Part shown: positions 9,020-17,170 of the stretch, in pieces | Layout of the letters: each line of letters opens with the position of its first letter | Position numbering within the stretch: position 1 is the stretch's first letter | NCBI RefSeq assembly: GCF_017939745.1 | Contig: NZ_JAGKQQ010000001.1 | Span: 6,773,299 to 6,837,298, forward strand | Source of the DNA: Gemmata palustris | Lineage (GTDB): Bacteria; Planctomycetota; Planctomycetia; Gemmatales; Gemmataceae | Reading direction: 5' to 3' | Length of the DNA: 64,000 nucleotides | Made by a program: the position numbers and the translations under genes | Notes under the pieces: model-generated | Told to the model about the DNA's origin: nothing | What the model saw: only the letters and a program-made list of their open reading frames with translations | Databases searched by the model: none

Positions 9020-9661
9020 CTACTTCGCCCCGGCCGTCGCCACGCCCGTCGGGGTGAGCGTCACCGTTGCGGTTTCGCCCGCGCGCACCACGACCGATTC
9101 GGTCACGCGCTCGGTGCGGCCTTCGCGCACCACTTCCGCCGTCAGTTCGTAGCGGTAGGTCTGGCCCGGTTGCAGGGCCGGTGTGCGGAACGTGCGCACC
9201 GCGCCGGTGCCGGTAGCGGCCGTGCCGTTAAACAGCAGCGTCGCGTCCGCCGGGAGCGTCACCGAGACGCGCCCCTCGGCCTTTTCGGGCTTCTTGTCTT
9301 CTTTCGTTGCGGGCTTCGGTTCTTCCTTCGGCCCGCTGCTGACAGGGGCGCCCGAGGACGGTTGAGCCGCTTCTTGGGGCCAGTTATAGTGCCCGCCCGG
9401 TCCGCAGTAGGCGTAGCTCGCGTGCCCGCCGCCCGCCACCCAGTTCGAGTACGGCCCCTGGCTGTAGTTGTAATAGGCGTACCACGGGTAGTACCACGCA
9501 TGTTTGTACGTGTTCGTGTACCACCCCGGCGGCGTGACGCACGGCCAGGTGACCGAGGTCGGGTACGCTCCACCCAGGTGCCTTTGCTGCGCGCTCGCGC
9601 TATCCGCCGACCCCATGACCCCGCCGGCCGCGAGTGCGGCCAGCAGCAATAGCCGTTGCAT
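9020..9661 (-). CDS. Secreted TIGR03000-domain protein
   Basis: 213 residues. The N-terminus MQRLLLLAALAAGGVMGSADSASAQQ is a Sec signal peptide with likely cleavage after ASA (read as LLLLAALAAG then SADSASA). The middle is rich in Tyr, Trp and Gly (WYTNTYKHAWYYPWYAYYNY). A Pro/Lys/Glu-rich linker leads to a C-terminal domain VTLPADATLLFNGTAA followed by RTFRTPALQPGQTYRYELTA, matching the planctomycete-specific TIGR03000 family (about 75 residues, beta-rich, unknown function). Predicted to be exported. Monocistronic; convergent with the 8615 gene. Confidence 0.8.
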   Translation of the reverse strand: MQRLLLLAALAAGGVMGSADSASAQQRHLGGAYPTSVTWPCVTPPGWYTNTYKHAWYYPWYAYYNYSQGPYSNWVAGGGHASYAYCGPGGHYNWPQEAAQPSSGAPVSSGPKEEPKPATKEDKKPEKAEGRVSVTLPADATLLFNGTAATGTGAVRTFRTPALQPGQTYRYELTAEVVREGRTERVTESVVVRAGETATVTLTPTGVATAGAK

Positions 9662-9855
9662 GAGACTTCTCCGGTGTCAGTCCGTGTTGGAATCCTGCCC
9701 CACCAATCGGATTCTGCGCCACAGGCGCCCGTGTTCAACCCATACTCTCCACGGTTCCCAGGTTCCCGGGTGCCGGACATAGGGGTTAACACTCTGGCGC
9801 CGATTGCGGTTAGCTCCGGGAGCGATAAAACACGGGAAGAAACTCCAGGTTCCCC

Positions 9856-9913
9856 GTTCCGGGTTCTCGGTCGGGAGCTGCACGATGCGGCTTCCCGACC
9901 GAGAACCCGGAAC
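9856..9913. repeat. 21-bp perfect inverted repeat upstream of mqnE (GGTTCTCGGTCGGGA family)
   Basis: Arms 9856-9876 and 9893-9913 are perfectly complementary, with a 16-base loop. It sits 34 bases before the mqnE start. Loosely similar GGTTCC-rich inverted sequences occur at 25069-25148 before mcsB and inside the SNF2 gene near 33990-34030. It could act as a leader hairpin or be a passive repeat. Confidence 0.7.
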
Positions 9914-9947
9914 CCGGGACCGATGGGGCGCGAAACTCGGAGCAGAC

Positions 9948-11090
9948 ATGACCACGACCGCCGGCCGGCTCGCCGACATCCGCGATAAGGTGTACTCGGG
10001 CACGCGGCTCACGTTCGACGACGGGCTGTTTCTCGACCAGAACGCGGACCTGTTCGTGCTCGGCGAACTCGCGAACTTCGTGCGCGAGAAGAAGAACGGG
10101 AACGTCACCTATTACAACGTGAACCAGCACCTGAACCCGACGAACGTGTGCGTGTATCGGTGCGCGTTCTGCTCGTTCCGGGCCGACCTGAAATCGCCCA
10201 ACGGGTACGTGATGAGCGACGAGCAGATCCTCCAGCGTGCGCGCGAGGCCAGCACGCAGGGGGCCACCGAACTGCACATCGTCGGCGGGCTGCACCACTT
10301 GCTGCCCTACGAGTGGTACCTGAATATCATCCGCAGCATTCACGAGGCGTACCCCGAGTTGCACCTGAAGGCGTGGACCGCGGTGGAATGGGACTGGTTC
10401 GAGCGCATTACGAAGCGCCCCACACGCGAACTGCTCGCAGAAATGAAGGCCGCGGGCCTCGGCTCGCTCCCCGGCGGTGGGGCCGAAATCTTCCACCCCG
10501 AGGTGCGCTCGAAGTTGTGCGACTACAAAGCGGACGCGAACCAGTGGCTCCGCGTACACAAAGAGTGGCACGAACTGGGCGGCAAGTCGAACGCGACGAT
10601 GCTCTACGGCCACATCGAGAAGCCCGAGCACCGCATCGACCACATGGTTCGTCTGCGCGAGCTGCAAGACGTGACGGGCGGGTTCCAGACGTTCATCCCG
10701 CTCGCGTTCCACCCGACGAACAATCCGCTGGGTCAGGGGATTCCGAAACCGAGCGGCATGACGGACCTGAAGGTTATGGCGGTGTCGCGGTTGATGCTGG
10801 ATAACTTCCCGCACATCAAGGCGTACTGGCAGATGTTGACGGTGAAGGTCGCGCAGGTGGCCCAGAGCTACGGCGCGGACGACATCGATGGCACCGTCGT
10901 CCACGAAACGATCTACCACGCGGCCGGGAGCGATTCACCCCAGGAACTCACCGTGCGCGACCTGCGCCGGCTGATCGAAGAAGCGGGCCGCACCCCGGTC
11001 GAACGCGATACGCTCTACCACGAAGTCGTCCGCGACAAACCGGCTGAGAAGAAGTGGGCGACCGGTCGCAAGCTCGTGCCGCTGAACTAA
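9948..11090 (+). CDS. mqnE: Aminofutalosine synthase (radical SAM)
   Basis: 380 residues from ATG 9948 (GGAG about 7 bases upstream). The frame is open upstream to 9804, but those codons are the palindromic repeat, so the later start is chosen. The radical SAM cluster motif is CVYRCAFC (Cys68, Cys72, Cys75), binding a 4Fe-4S cluster and SAM. SLPGGGAEIFHPEVR and the C-terminal half match MqnE rather than MqnC (which has GGGAEIL). MqnE joins 3-[(1-carboxyvinyl)oxy]benzoate to SAM-derived adenosine to form aminofutalosine in the futalosine route to menaquinone. Cytosolic. Other pathway genes are not in the window. A MITE-like element directly follows the stop codon. Confidence 0.92.
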   Translation: MTTTAGRLADIRDKVYSGTRLTFDDGLFLDQNADLFVLGELANFVREKKNGNVTYYNVNQHLNPTNVCVYRCAFCSFRADLKSPNGYVMSDEQILQRAREASTQGATELHIVGGLHHLLPYEWYLNIIRSIHEAYPELHLKAWTAVEWDWFERITKRPTRELLAEMKAAGLGSLPGGGAEIFHPEVRSKLCDYKADANQWLRVHKEWHELGGKSNATMLYGHIEKPEHRIDHMVRLRELQDVTGGFQTFIPLAFHPTNNPLGQGIPKPSGMTDLKVMAVSRLMLDNFPHIKAYWQMLTVKVAQVAQSYGADDIDGTVVHETIYHAAGSDSPQELTVRDLRRLIEEAGRTPVERDTLYHEVVRDKPAEKKWATGRKLVPLN

Positions 11091-11168
11091 GAGCCTATCC
11101 CATAACCTCGTGAATCATCACCATTCGAGTAGGTTTTGAATCCTTTTCAGGGGTTATGGGATAGGCTC
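11091..11168. mobile_element. 78-bp MITE-like element abutting the mqnE stop codon
   Basis: Terminal inverted repeats GAGCCTATCCCATAACC (11091-11107) and its complement (11152-11168) are perfect over 17 bases. TAA flanks both sides (11088-11090, which is the mqnE stop, and 11169-11171), fitting a 3-bp TNA-type target duplication as seen with IS5-family (IS427-like) elements. No coding capacity. It may also serve as the mqnE terminator. Confidence 0.7.
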
Positions 11169-11179
11169 TAAGTCTTCAC

Positions 11180-12034
11180 TCAGCGGGTTGGCGCGAAGTA
11201 ATAACCATCGGACGTGGGCACGAGCCGGAAGCACGGCCCGAGCGGAACGCCGAAAAGGGCGAGCGTCGGACGAATCTCGACGCTCGGCTGCACGTCGCGG
11301 GTCGCGGTGAGTGTCAGGCGAACTTTCACCGCGGCGCGCCCCACGAGGTGCATGTCGTCGAACGCGCCCGACGGGAGGAACGGGACCGTCTCGAGTAGCT
11401 GGCGGTCTAGTGGCGCGTTGGTGCCTACGAGTTCGACCCAACCCGCGCGATCTCCTCGAAACTCACCGTTAATGCTCCACGAACCCCATTTCGGGTCGTT
11501 CACGGAGCCGGACACAATAATCCGATCGCCGTTTGGAGTGAGCTTCACGTTCACTCCGCTCACCGCGAAATTCGGGCGCCCCTCCTGACGCATCGAGAGT
11601 CGCGCCCCGTCAACGACCACAGCGGGGAAGGCCTCGCTCGTCCCTGGCAGCGACGGGATCGGCGTGAGGACGTTTCCGTCGGTCGAAATCCGTAGCGTGA
11701 GTGCGGGGTTCTTCACGTGAAGTGTTGAAGGCGCGACGCGGCCGGTCACGAAATCGGCGGTGCCAATGTCCGTCGAGGCCGACGGCACGTTCAGCACCTC
11801 GGCCCGCGGATCGGCCGGGTCCATGACGCGAAAACCGAACGACGATTCGCCGTCCTGAACGCTGACCTCGGACACTTCGACCGGCATCCCGAACGCCGTG
11901 CCGAGTCGGTCCGCAACCATTGCCTTACCGCGCGACGACGACAGAAATTTGTGGACTCCGAATCGCGCTGCGCCCGTGAGCAAAAGTGCCGCGCAGCCGA
12001 TCAGCACGGCCCGGCGAAACGAGAAGAATCCCAT
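11180..12034 (-). CDS. AsmA-like membrane-anchored protein
   Basis: 284 residues from ATG 12034 (MGFFSFRRAVLIG), with GGAG about 8 bases upstream; further upstream in-frame codons lack a ribosome-binding site. The N-terminus has one membrane segment (AVLIGCAALLLTGAA) after FRR. The rest is periplasmic beta-rich sequence: GMPVEVSEVSVQDG, APSTLHVKNPALTLRI, VDGARLSMRQEG, and NGEFRGDRAGWVELVGTN, which resemble AsmA-family repeats. Such proteins are linked to envelope assembly or lipid transport. Convergent with mqnE. The family assignment is by general pattern only. Confidence 0.6.
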   Translation of the reverse strand: MGFFSFRRAVLIGCAALLLTGAARFGVHKFLSSSRGKAMVADRLGTAFGMPVEVSEVSVQDGESSFGFRVMDPADPRAEVLNVPSASTDIGTADFVTGRVAPSTLHVKNPALTLRISTDGNVLTPIPSLPGTSEAFPAVVVDGARLSMRQEGRPNFAVSGVNVKLTPNGDRIIVSGSVNDPKWGSWSINGEFRGDRAGWVELVGTNAPLDRQLLETVPFLPSGAFDDMHLVGRAAVKVRLTLTATRDVQPSVEIRPTLALFGVPLGPCFRLVPTSDGYYFAPTR

Positions 12035-12445
12035 GCAAAATCTCCGCGAGAAATGCCTTCGCGGGCGACGATTTTTCGTGTAACGGACGCGGAGAGTACG
12101 TCCACAGATGATGATTAACGCGAACGCCGTGCCGACATACCGCCGGGCACGGGCGGCACAACCCGAAGTGGTGCGCAAAGCCGGAAGGCGGAACGTTTCG
12201 CTCACTTTAAAGAGCCATCACGTCACTTCTTATAGTGCACGATCGGCCCCCTACGCCGCGGCGCTGGTGGCGTTCTCCTCTTTGTCGGTTCAGTCTTCGA
12301 GCTGCTTGAGGAGATGTCGAGAAAATACCTTGAAATCAAGGCGCCTCACAGCGATTGTGCCGTGGAAATGCAGCGTAGCTGTCCTGAGCAATTAGTGCTC
12401 CCGCGGCCAGAGTCAGGTGCAACGCTGGGCTGGCCCGTGGCCGTG
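12035..12445. other. Intergenic stretch with a decayed smc 3'-end copy
   Basis: 411 bases without an intact gene. The upper part (12251-12320) is a decayed copy of the end of smc, listed separately. The remaining bases carry the promoter region of the AsmA-like gene (12035-12240) and unremarkable sequence (12321-12445). Confidence 0.5.
12251..12320 (-). pseudogene. Decayed duplicate of the smc 3' end
   Basis: Bases 12251-12320 align without gaps to 13156-13225, the last codons of smc; about 43 of the first 50 bases agree. On the minus strand it reads ED-stop-TDKEENATSAAA-stop against EDWTDEEENPASAAA-stop in smc. The internal stop (TGG to TGA) shows it is not functional. The intact smc end lies 905 bases away, with one short gene (12446-12967) between the two copies. 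Confidence 0.75.
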
Positions 12446-12967
12446 CTACCATAGCTGCCACCAAGGGCGCCCGGTTGCCCGGTGGAGCCACGACTCTTGG
12501 ACTGCCCAGGCCGCCCGGCGGAAGTCCGGCGAATCGTTCGTGCGCGCCAGGTGGCCAAGAGCGCGGGTCAACGAGTACCCGCACTCGTCGTCGAACGGGG
12601 CCTTCTCGCCAGGTCGGATTGGTTCCCGCACCCCTGATGCGTTGTAAATCACCTTGGCAGCGTCCTCCGCGATGCAGAGGATCGCAGCGTAGACGGCCCC
12701 ACCAAGGTGGGACGCATCCTCTACCAGCGTAAGTTTGCGAACATCCGAGAAGGCGGCATGGGCGCCCCGGAACCGAGACGGGGTGCGACCGATCACGACC
12801 ACGGCCCGGACCTCTTCGGGAATCGTGAGTAGGCGGGAGCAGGCCAGCTCCAAGATGTCGGCCGCCCACCCCGGCCGCAACGACTCTGGGAGTGCATCGT
12901 AGATAATCAAAGCCGCTCGGCCGATCTCACCCGCCTCCCACAACTCGCGAATAGCATCGATGTTCAC
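12446..12967 (-). CDS. Hypothetical protein, 173 residues
   Basis: Starts MNIDAIRELWEAGEIG at ATG 12967 and ends WWQLW. Predicted mostly helical, with an alpha/beta middle (VRAVVVIGRTPSRF, VYAAILCIAEDAAKVIY); no signal peptide, membrane segment or catalytic motif recognised. The pattern of short helices resembles small immunity-like or SMI1-like proteins only superficially, so no function is assigned. It is enclosed between the intact and the decayed copy of the smc end, so it may have arrived with the event that duplicated that end. Confidence 0.6.
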   Translation of the reverse strand: MNIDAIRELWEAGEIGRAALIIYDALPESLRPGWAADILELACSRLLTIPEEVRAVVVIGRTPSRFRGAHAAFSDVRKLTLVEDASHLGGAVYAAILCIAEDAAKVIYNASGVREPIRPGEKAPFDDECGYSLTRALGHLARTNDSPDFRRAAWAVQESWLHRATGRPWWQLW

Positions 12968-13155
12968 GGCGGGCTGCTCGTAAGTCTGATCGACAGATTA
13001 TCCAAACCTGCTTGGCTCGAAGTTCCGATCAGCTTATCTCGGCTCCGAACACGCTGCAACCGGCCGCGGTCTCCCTGGAGCAATGCGGAACGAATGAATA
13101 CATTCGACTGCCAGTCTGCGGTGCGCGTTAACCCGGATTCGTGCAGCAGCGTGCG

Positions 13156-16100
13156 CTACGCCGCGGCGCTAGCCGGGTTCTCCTCTTCGTCGGTCCAGTC
13201 CTCGAACCGCATCGGGAGGAGGCGACTGATGCCGCTCTCCTGCATCGTCACGCCCCAGAGTCGGTCCGCCGCAGCCATCGTGCGCTTCTTGTGCGTGATG
13301 ACGATGAACTGGCTGCGGTCCAGGAACTCGCGGAGCACGCCCGCGAGCCGCTGCGTGTTCGCTTCATCGAGCGCGGCGTCCACTTCGTCGAGGATGCAGA
13401 ACGGCGACGGCTTGTTGCGGAAAATCGCGAGCAACAGGGCCACCGCGGTCAGGGTCTTCTCGCCGCCGGAGAGCAGCGACAGTGCCCGCAGTTCCTTGCC
13501 CGGGGGCCGCGCGGTGATCTCGATACCCGACTCGAGCACATCGGATTCGTCTTCGAGAACAATGTCGGCCTGTCCGCCGCCGAACAGTTTGCGGAACAAC
13601 TCCTGGAAGTACCCGCGCACCGCGGTGAGCGTGTCCATGAACAGTTTGCGGCTGCCGCCGTTGATCTCATCAATGATCTGCTGGAGCGACTGTTGGGCCG
13701 CGTGGAGATCATTGTGTTGCGCTTGCAGCGAGTTAAATTCGCTCTCCACGCGCGTGAGTTCTTCGAGTGCCTCCATGTTCACGCTGCCGAGCCGCGCGAG
13801 TTTGCGCTTCAGCTCGTCGATTTCTTGTGGCGCGTTGAGGAGATCGGGCACGGGCGTCAGCGCGCCCTCCGCCCCGTCCTCGCTCAGCGCGGCGCCCGGA
13901 TCGGGCGGTGGTTCCGGGGGCTCGTCCGTGATCTGTTGCAGTTCGATCCCGTAGTCCTCGCGAATCCGTAGAGCCACGGCATCGCGTCGGGCGCTGAGGT
14001 CGTGAACCGCGAGTTCGCGTGCGTGCGCTGCAGACTGCTTCTCTTGCCACCCGTGGCGGAGTTCGTGGAGCCGGTCGCGGACCCGCTCGCGTGCGGCCCG
14101 GTCGGTCGCGGTCTTCGCGCCGAGTTCGGCGACGAGGCGCTCGCGCGCCTCTTTTTCGTGGTACGCTTCCGCTTGTCCCGACGACGCGCGGAGCGCGGAG
14201 AGGGTGCAGTCCGCGAGCCGACCGCGTGCGTTGCGGTCCGCGGCGCTGAGATCGAAGGCTTCGATTTTCCGCTTACGAATGTCCGACTCGATTTGCGCGA
14301 GGCGGTCGCGCACGCGGTCCCGATCCGCCGCGGCGCGGCTCAGTGCGACCTGTGCGGCGGTGTGGGCCTGTTCGCGTGCGCTGCGCTCCTGGGCACCTGC
14401 GGCGAGAGCCTGCTTCACTTCCGCGAGCCGCGCTGTGAGTTGCGTCGCCGCAAGCTCGGCTTCCTCGGCTGCCATGCGCGCCGCAGTCCACGCGGCCTCG
14501 CCCTCTTGCACCTGCTGTTCGAGCAGGCGGCACTCGCCGCGGTTGAGGTCGATTTCGGCGTCCAGGTTCTCGACCTGCTGCCGCTGGCGCGCGATGCGCT
14601 GGAGCAAGTCGCCGGCTTCGTCGGAGAGGAGCGCGATTTCCGCTTCGACGGCTTCGATCACGCCCTCGGCGGATTCGGCCTGGCGCCGGAGGTCCGCGAG
14701 TTCAATTTCCGTGTCGGTGATGAGTTCGGATGTCGCGCGGAACTGTTCGCGCAACTCGCGCAACTCGCTCTTACGCGACACCAAGCCCGCTCCGGCCTTC
14801 AGCGGGCCGATGGTGAGCGTGCCGTCCGGTTCGAGCAACTCGCCGGTGCGCGTGATGATGCGGTACGCGGGGTGAAGCGCGGACATCCACCGTGCGTCCG
14901 CGAGCGTGTCCGCGAGCAGCACGCGCCCGAGCAACTGTGCGGGGAGCGCGGCGCAGTTCGGGTGATCGCACGAGACGAATTCGGCGAGCGAAGGGCCAGG
15001 GGAACCTCCCCCCCCATCCCCCCTCACTGAAGCCTGCTCCCCCTTCCCTGACAGGAGGGGGTTGTAGGGGGAACCCGCAGGGGGTTCCCCCTCATAAGGA
15101 GCGAGAGGGGCCGGGGGGGGAGGTTCCTCGCCCACCCCCGCCAATGGCACGAACCCGACGCGGCCGGTTACATCCCCCACGGCCGCGGCGACCGCGTCCA
15201 CGACTTCCGGCGAGCGCACGACGAAGCGTTGTGCGGTGTCGCCGAGCGCGAGTTCGACGAGTGATGCGACCTCGCGCGGCACCGTGAGAAGATCGGCCAC
15301 CAGCCCGATGATCGTCGCGGACGAGGGGTGAAGGAGCGGGGACGAATCGGCCGATTCCCCGCCCTTCATCCGGTGCATCACTTGCTGCACGCCGGCGCCG
15401 AGGCCCTCGAACGAGCGCTCCAGACCTTCGAGCACATCAATGCGCCCGCGCAAGTCGCCCTGGCGCACGCGGAAGCCTTCGAGCTGGGCTTGCACGTCGG
15501 CCAGTTGGTCGGCGAGTTGGTCGCGGTTCGTCGTGAGGGTGTCGATCTGTTCGTTCGCGTCGGCGAGTCGCGCCTGAACGTCGGCGTCGGCCTGGGAGAG
15601 CCCGTCGAGGGCGTGTGCGAGCGTCGCGCGCTGGGACGACTTGTGTTCGCGGTCCGCGAGCTTCCGCGTGTACTCTTTCTGCAAGCGGTTGACTTGCGCG
15701 AGCGTGGCCTCGGCGGTGGACTTGCTGGACGCGGACTCGCGAACCAGTTCCATCTGCTGGATCTGGTCTTCCGATTGTTCGCGGTCGAGTTCTGCGAGTT
15801 GCGCTACAATTGCGGCCAGCGCCGCGGTCACTTCGTCCGCGTGCTGCTTTTCCGCGGCCACGCGCGCCTCGGCCGTCGCGCTTTCGGTCGCGGTGCGGGC
15901 CGCGTCCGCCTCGATCACCCGCAGCCGGTAGCCCAGGTCCGCGCGCTGGCGCCCGACCTTCAGTAGCTCCGCTTCGAGGTTCTGCTCGGTGGCGCGCTCG
16001 TGCTTGAGCGTCCCCTCGAAGCCCGTAATCTGTTGCCGCGCATCGGCCAGTTTCGCTTCGTGGTGCCGTAGCGCCTCTTCGCCGCGCGTGACCGCCCAGT

Positions 16101-16914
16101 CGAGTTCCTTCGCCCGCAGTTCGAGGTGCTCGGCCTCGGTCGTTGCGCCGGACACTTCGACCTTGAGCGACGCGAGCGCCTCCTGCTCGGTCATCAGGGC
16201 GGCGGTGAGGGTGCGGAACTCGCGCGCGCTGAGCCCCACGCGCAGTTCGCGCAGGCGGTCCGAGTGCTCCTTGTACTTCTGGGCTTTGGCCGCCTGCATG
16301 CGCAGCGTGCGGAGCTGGCCGTCCAGGGCGTCGAGCCGGTCCTTGGAGCGCGTCAGGTTGAGTTCGACGGACGCGAGCTTGCGAAGGGTTTCGGTCTTTT
16401 TCGCCTTGAACCGGCTGATGCCGGCGGCCTCGTCGAAAATCTCGCGCCGGTCCTTCGTCGAGGCCTGCAGCAGCTCGTCGACGCGGCCCTGCGCGATGAT
16501 CGTGTACCCGCCCGAGCCGGCGCCGCTCCCGAGGAGGATGTCTTTGATGTCCTTCAACCGCGACATCTGGCCGTTAATCAGGTACTCGCCGGTACCGTCG
16601 CGGTAGACGCGCCGCGTGAGTTGCACCTCGTCCGCGTCGACGGCGAGGAGCCGGCGCCCGTTGTCGAACGCGACCGTCACCTCGGCCATTCCGAGACTTT
16701 TGCGCGAACTGGAGCCGTTGAAGATCACGTCGGCCATTTCGCCGCCGCGCAGACTCTTCGCGGACTGCTCGCCCAGGATCCACCGGACCGCGTCCACGAC
16801 GTTGCTCTTGCCGGACCCGTTCGGCCCGACCACGCCCGTGACCCCGGGCGCGAAATCGAACCGCGTCTTATCGGCAAAGGACTTGAAGCCAACGAGTTCC
16901 AGTCTTTTGAGCAT
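13156..16914 (-). CDS. smc: Chromosome segregation SMC ATPase
   Basis: 1252 residues. Walker A GPNGSGKSN at 30-38; long coiled coils (about 170-500 and 690-1000); hinge domain about 520-690; C-terminal signature LLSGGEKTLTAVALLLAIF and Walker B FCILDEVDAALDEAN. SMC homodimers with ScpAB compact and segregate the nucleoid. The hinge carries a Pro/Gly-rich insert at about residues 597-639, just after VTGRVGFVPLAGVGEE, encoded by a palindromic element (15001-15127); length is otherwise usual for a bacterial SMC (about 1150-1200). The start is preceded by a GC-rich segment and a repeat-rich leader. Its 3' end exists as a decayed second copy at 12251-12320. Confidence 0.95.
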   Translation of the reverse strand: MLKRLELVGFKSFADKTRFDFAPGVTGVVGPNGSGKSNVVDAVRWILGEQSAKSLRGGEMADVIFNGSSSRKSLGMAEVTVAFDNGRRLLAVDADEVQLTRRVYRDGTGEYLINGQMSRLKDIKDILLGSGAGSGGYTIIAQGRVDELLQASTKDRREIFDEAAGISRFKAKKTETLRKLASVELNLTRSKDRLDALDGQLRTLRMQAAKAQKYKEHSDRLRELRVGLSAREFRTLTAALMTEQEALASLKVEVSGATTEAEHLELRAKELDWAVTRGEEALRHHEAKLADARQQITGFEGTLKHERATEQNLEAELLKVGRQRADLGYRLRVIEADAARTATESATAEARVAAEKQHADEVTAALAAIVAQLAELDREQSEDQIQQMELVRESASSKSTAEATLAQVNRLQKEYTRKLADREHKSSQRATLAHALDGLSQADADVQARLADANEQIDTLTTNRDQLADQLADVQAQLEGFRVRQGDLRGRIDVLEGLERSFEGLGAGVQQVMHRMKGGESADSSPLLHPSSATIIGLVADLLTVPREVASLVELALGDTAQRFVVRSPEVVDAVAAAVGDVTGRVGFVPLAGVGEEPPPPAPLAPYEGEPPAGSPYNPLLSGKGEQASVRGDGGGGSPGPSLAEFVSCDHPNCAALPAQLLGRVLLADTLADARWMSALHPAYRIITRTGELLEPDGTLTIGPLKAGAGLVSRKSELRELREQFRATSELITDTEIELADLRRQAESAEGVIEAVEAEIALLSDEAGDLLQRIARQRQQVENLDAEIDLNRGECRLLEQQVQEGEAAWTAARMAAEEAELAATQLTARLAEVKQALAAGAQERSAREQAHTAAQVALSRAAADRDRVRDRLAQIESDIRKRKIEAFDLSAADRNARGRLADCTLSALRASSGQAEAYHEKEARERLVAELGAKTATDRAARERVRDRLHELRHGWQEKQSAAHARELAVHDLSARRDAVALRIREDYGIELQQITDEPPEPPPDPGAALSEDGAEGALTPVPDLLNAPQEIDELKRKLARLGSVNMEALEELTRVESEFNSLQAQHNDLHAAQQSLQQIIDEINGGSRKLFMDTLTAVRGYFQELFRKLFGGGQADIVLEDESDVLESGIEITARPPGKELRALSLLSGGEKTLTAVALLLAIFRNKPSPFCILDEVDAALDEANTQRLAGVLREFLDRSQFIVITHKKRTMAAADRLWGVTMQESGISRLLPMRFEDWTDEEENPASAAA
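15001..15127. repeat. Palindromic element inside smc (AACCTCCCCC type)
   Basis: Terminal arms 15001-15015 (GGAACCTCCCCCCCC) and 15113-15127 are perfectly complementary, with inner CCCTTCCCTGACAGGAGGGG and GGGGGAACCC repeats. It adds about 42 residues rich in Pro, Gly and Glu to the SMC hinge without disturbing the frame. It resembles elements at 26253, 38105 and 40762. Confidence 0.75.
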
Positions 16915-17166
16915 CGCGGACCGGAAGGGGACAGAGGACAGGCGTCAGAAAACAGAGATCAGCGGTCAGAAATCAGAGGACAGAGCAAGCAGAGGACAGA
17001 GGTCAGGAAACAGAAGACAGGAACAAAAATAAACGACAGGGGCCAAAGAGCAGAAGTCAGAAGGTCGGAATCGAAGGGTGATGGCCCGTTCGGATTCAGT
17101 CTTCGGCTTTCCGCTCTCTGACCCTGTTTTCTGTTCTGTCTTCTGAACTCTGTTCTCTGTCCTCTG
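16915..17166. repeat. CAGAGGACAG-rich repeat region with imperfect inverted ends
   Basis: Left half holds repeated CAGAGGACAG, CAGAGGTCAGGAAACAGA and TCAGAAAT words; the right half holds their complements (CTGTTCTGTCTTCTGAAC, CTGTCCTCTGAGT), so the ~250-base block could fold into one large imperfect hairpin. It fills the gap between smc and the FlgI-like gene, both on the minus strand. No coding function is apparent. Confidence 0.7.
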
Positions 17167-17170
17167 AGTG

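Noticed and set aside
9804-9947. Longer N-terminus for MqnE
   Set aside because: The extra codons are the 21-bp palindromic repeat and no family member has such an extension.
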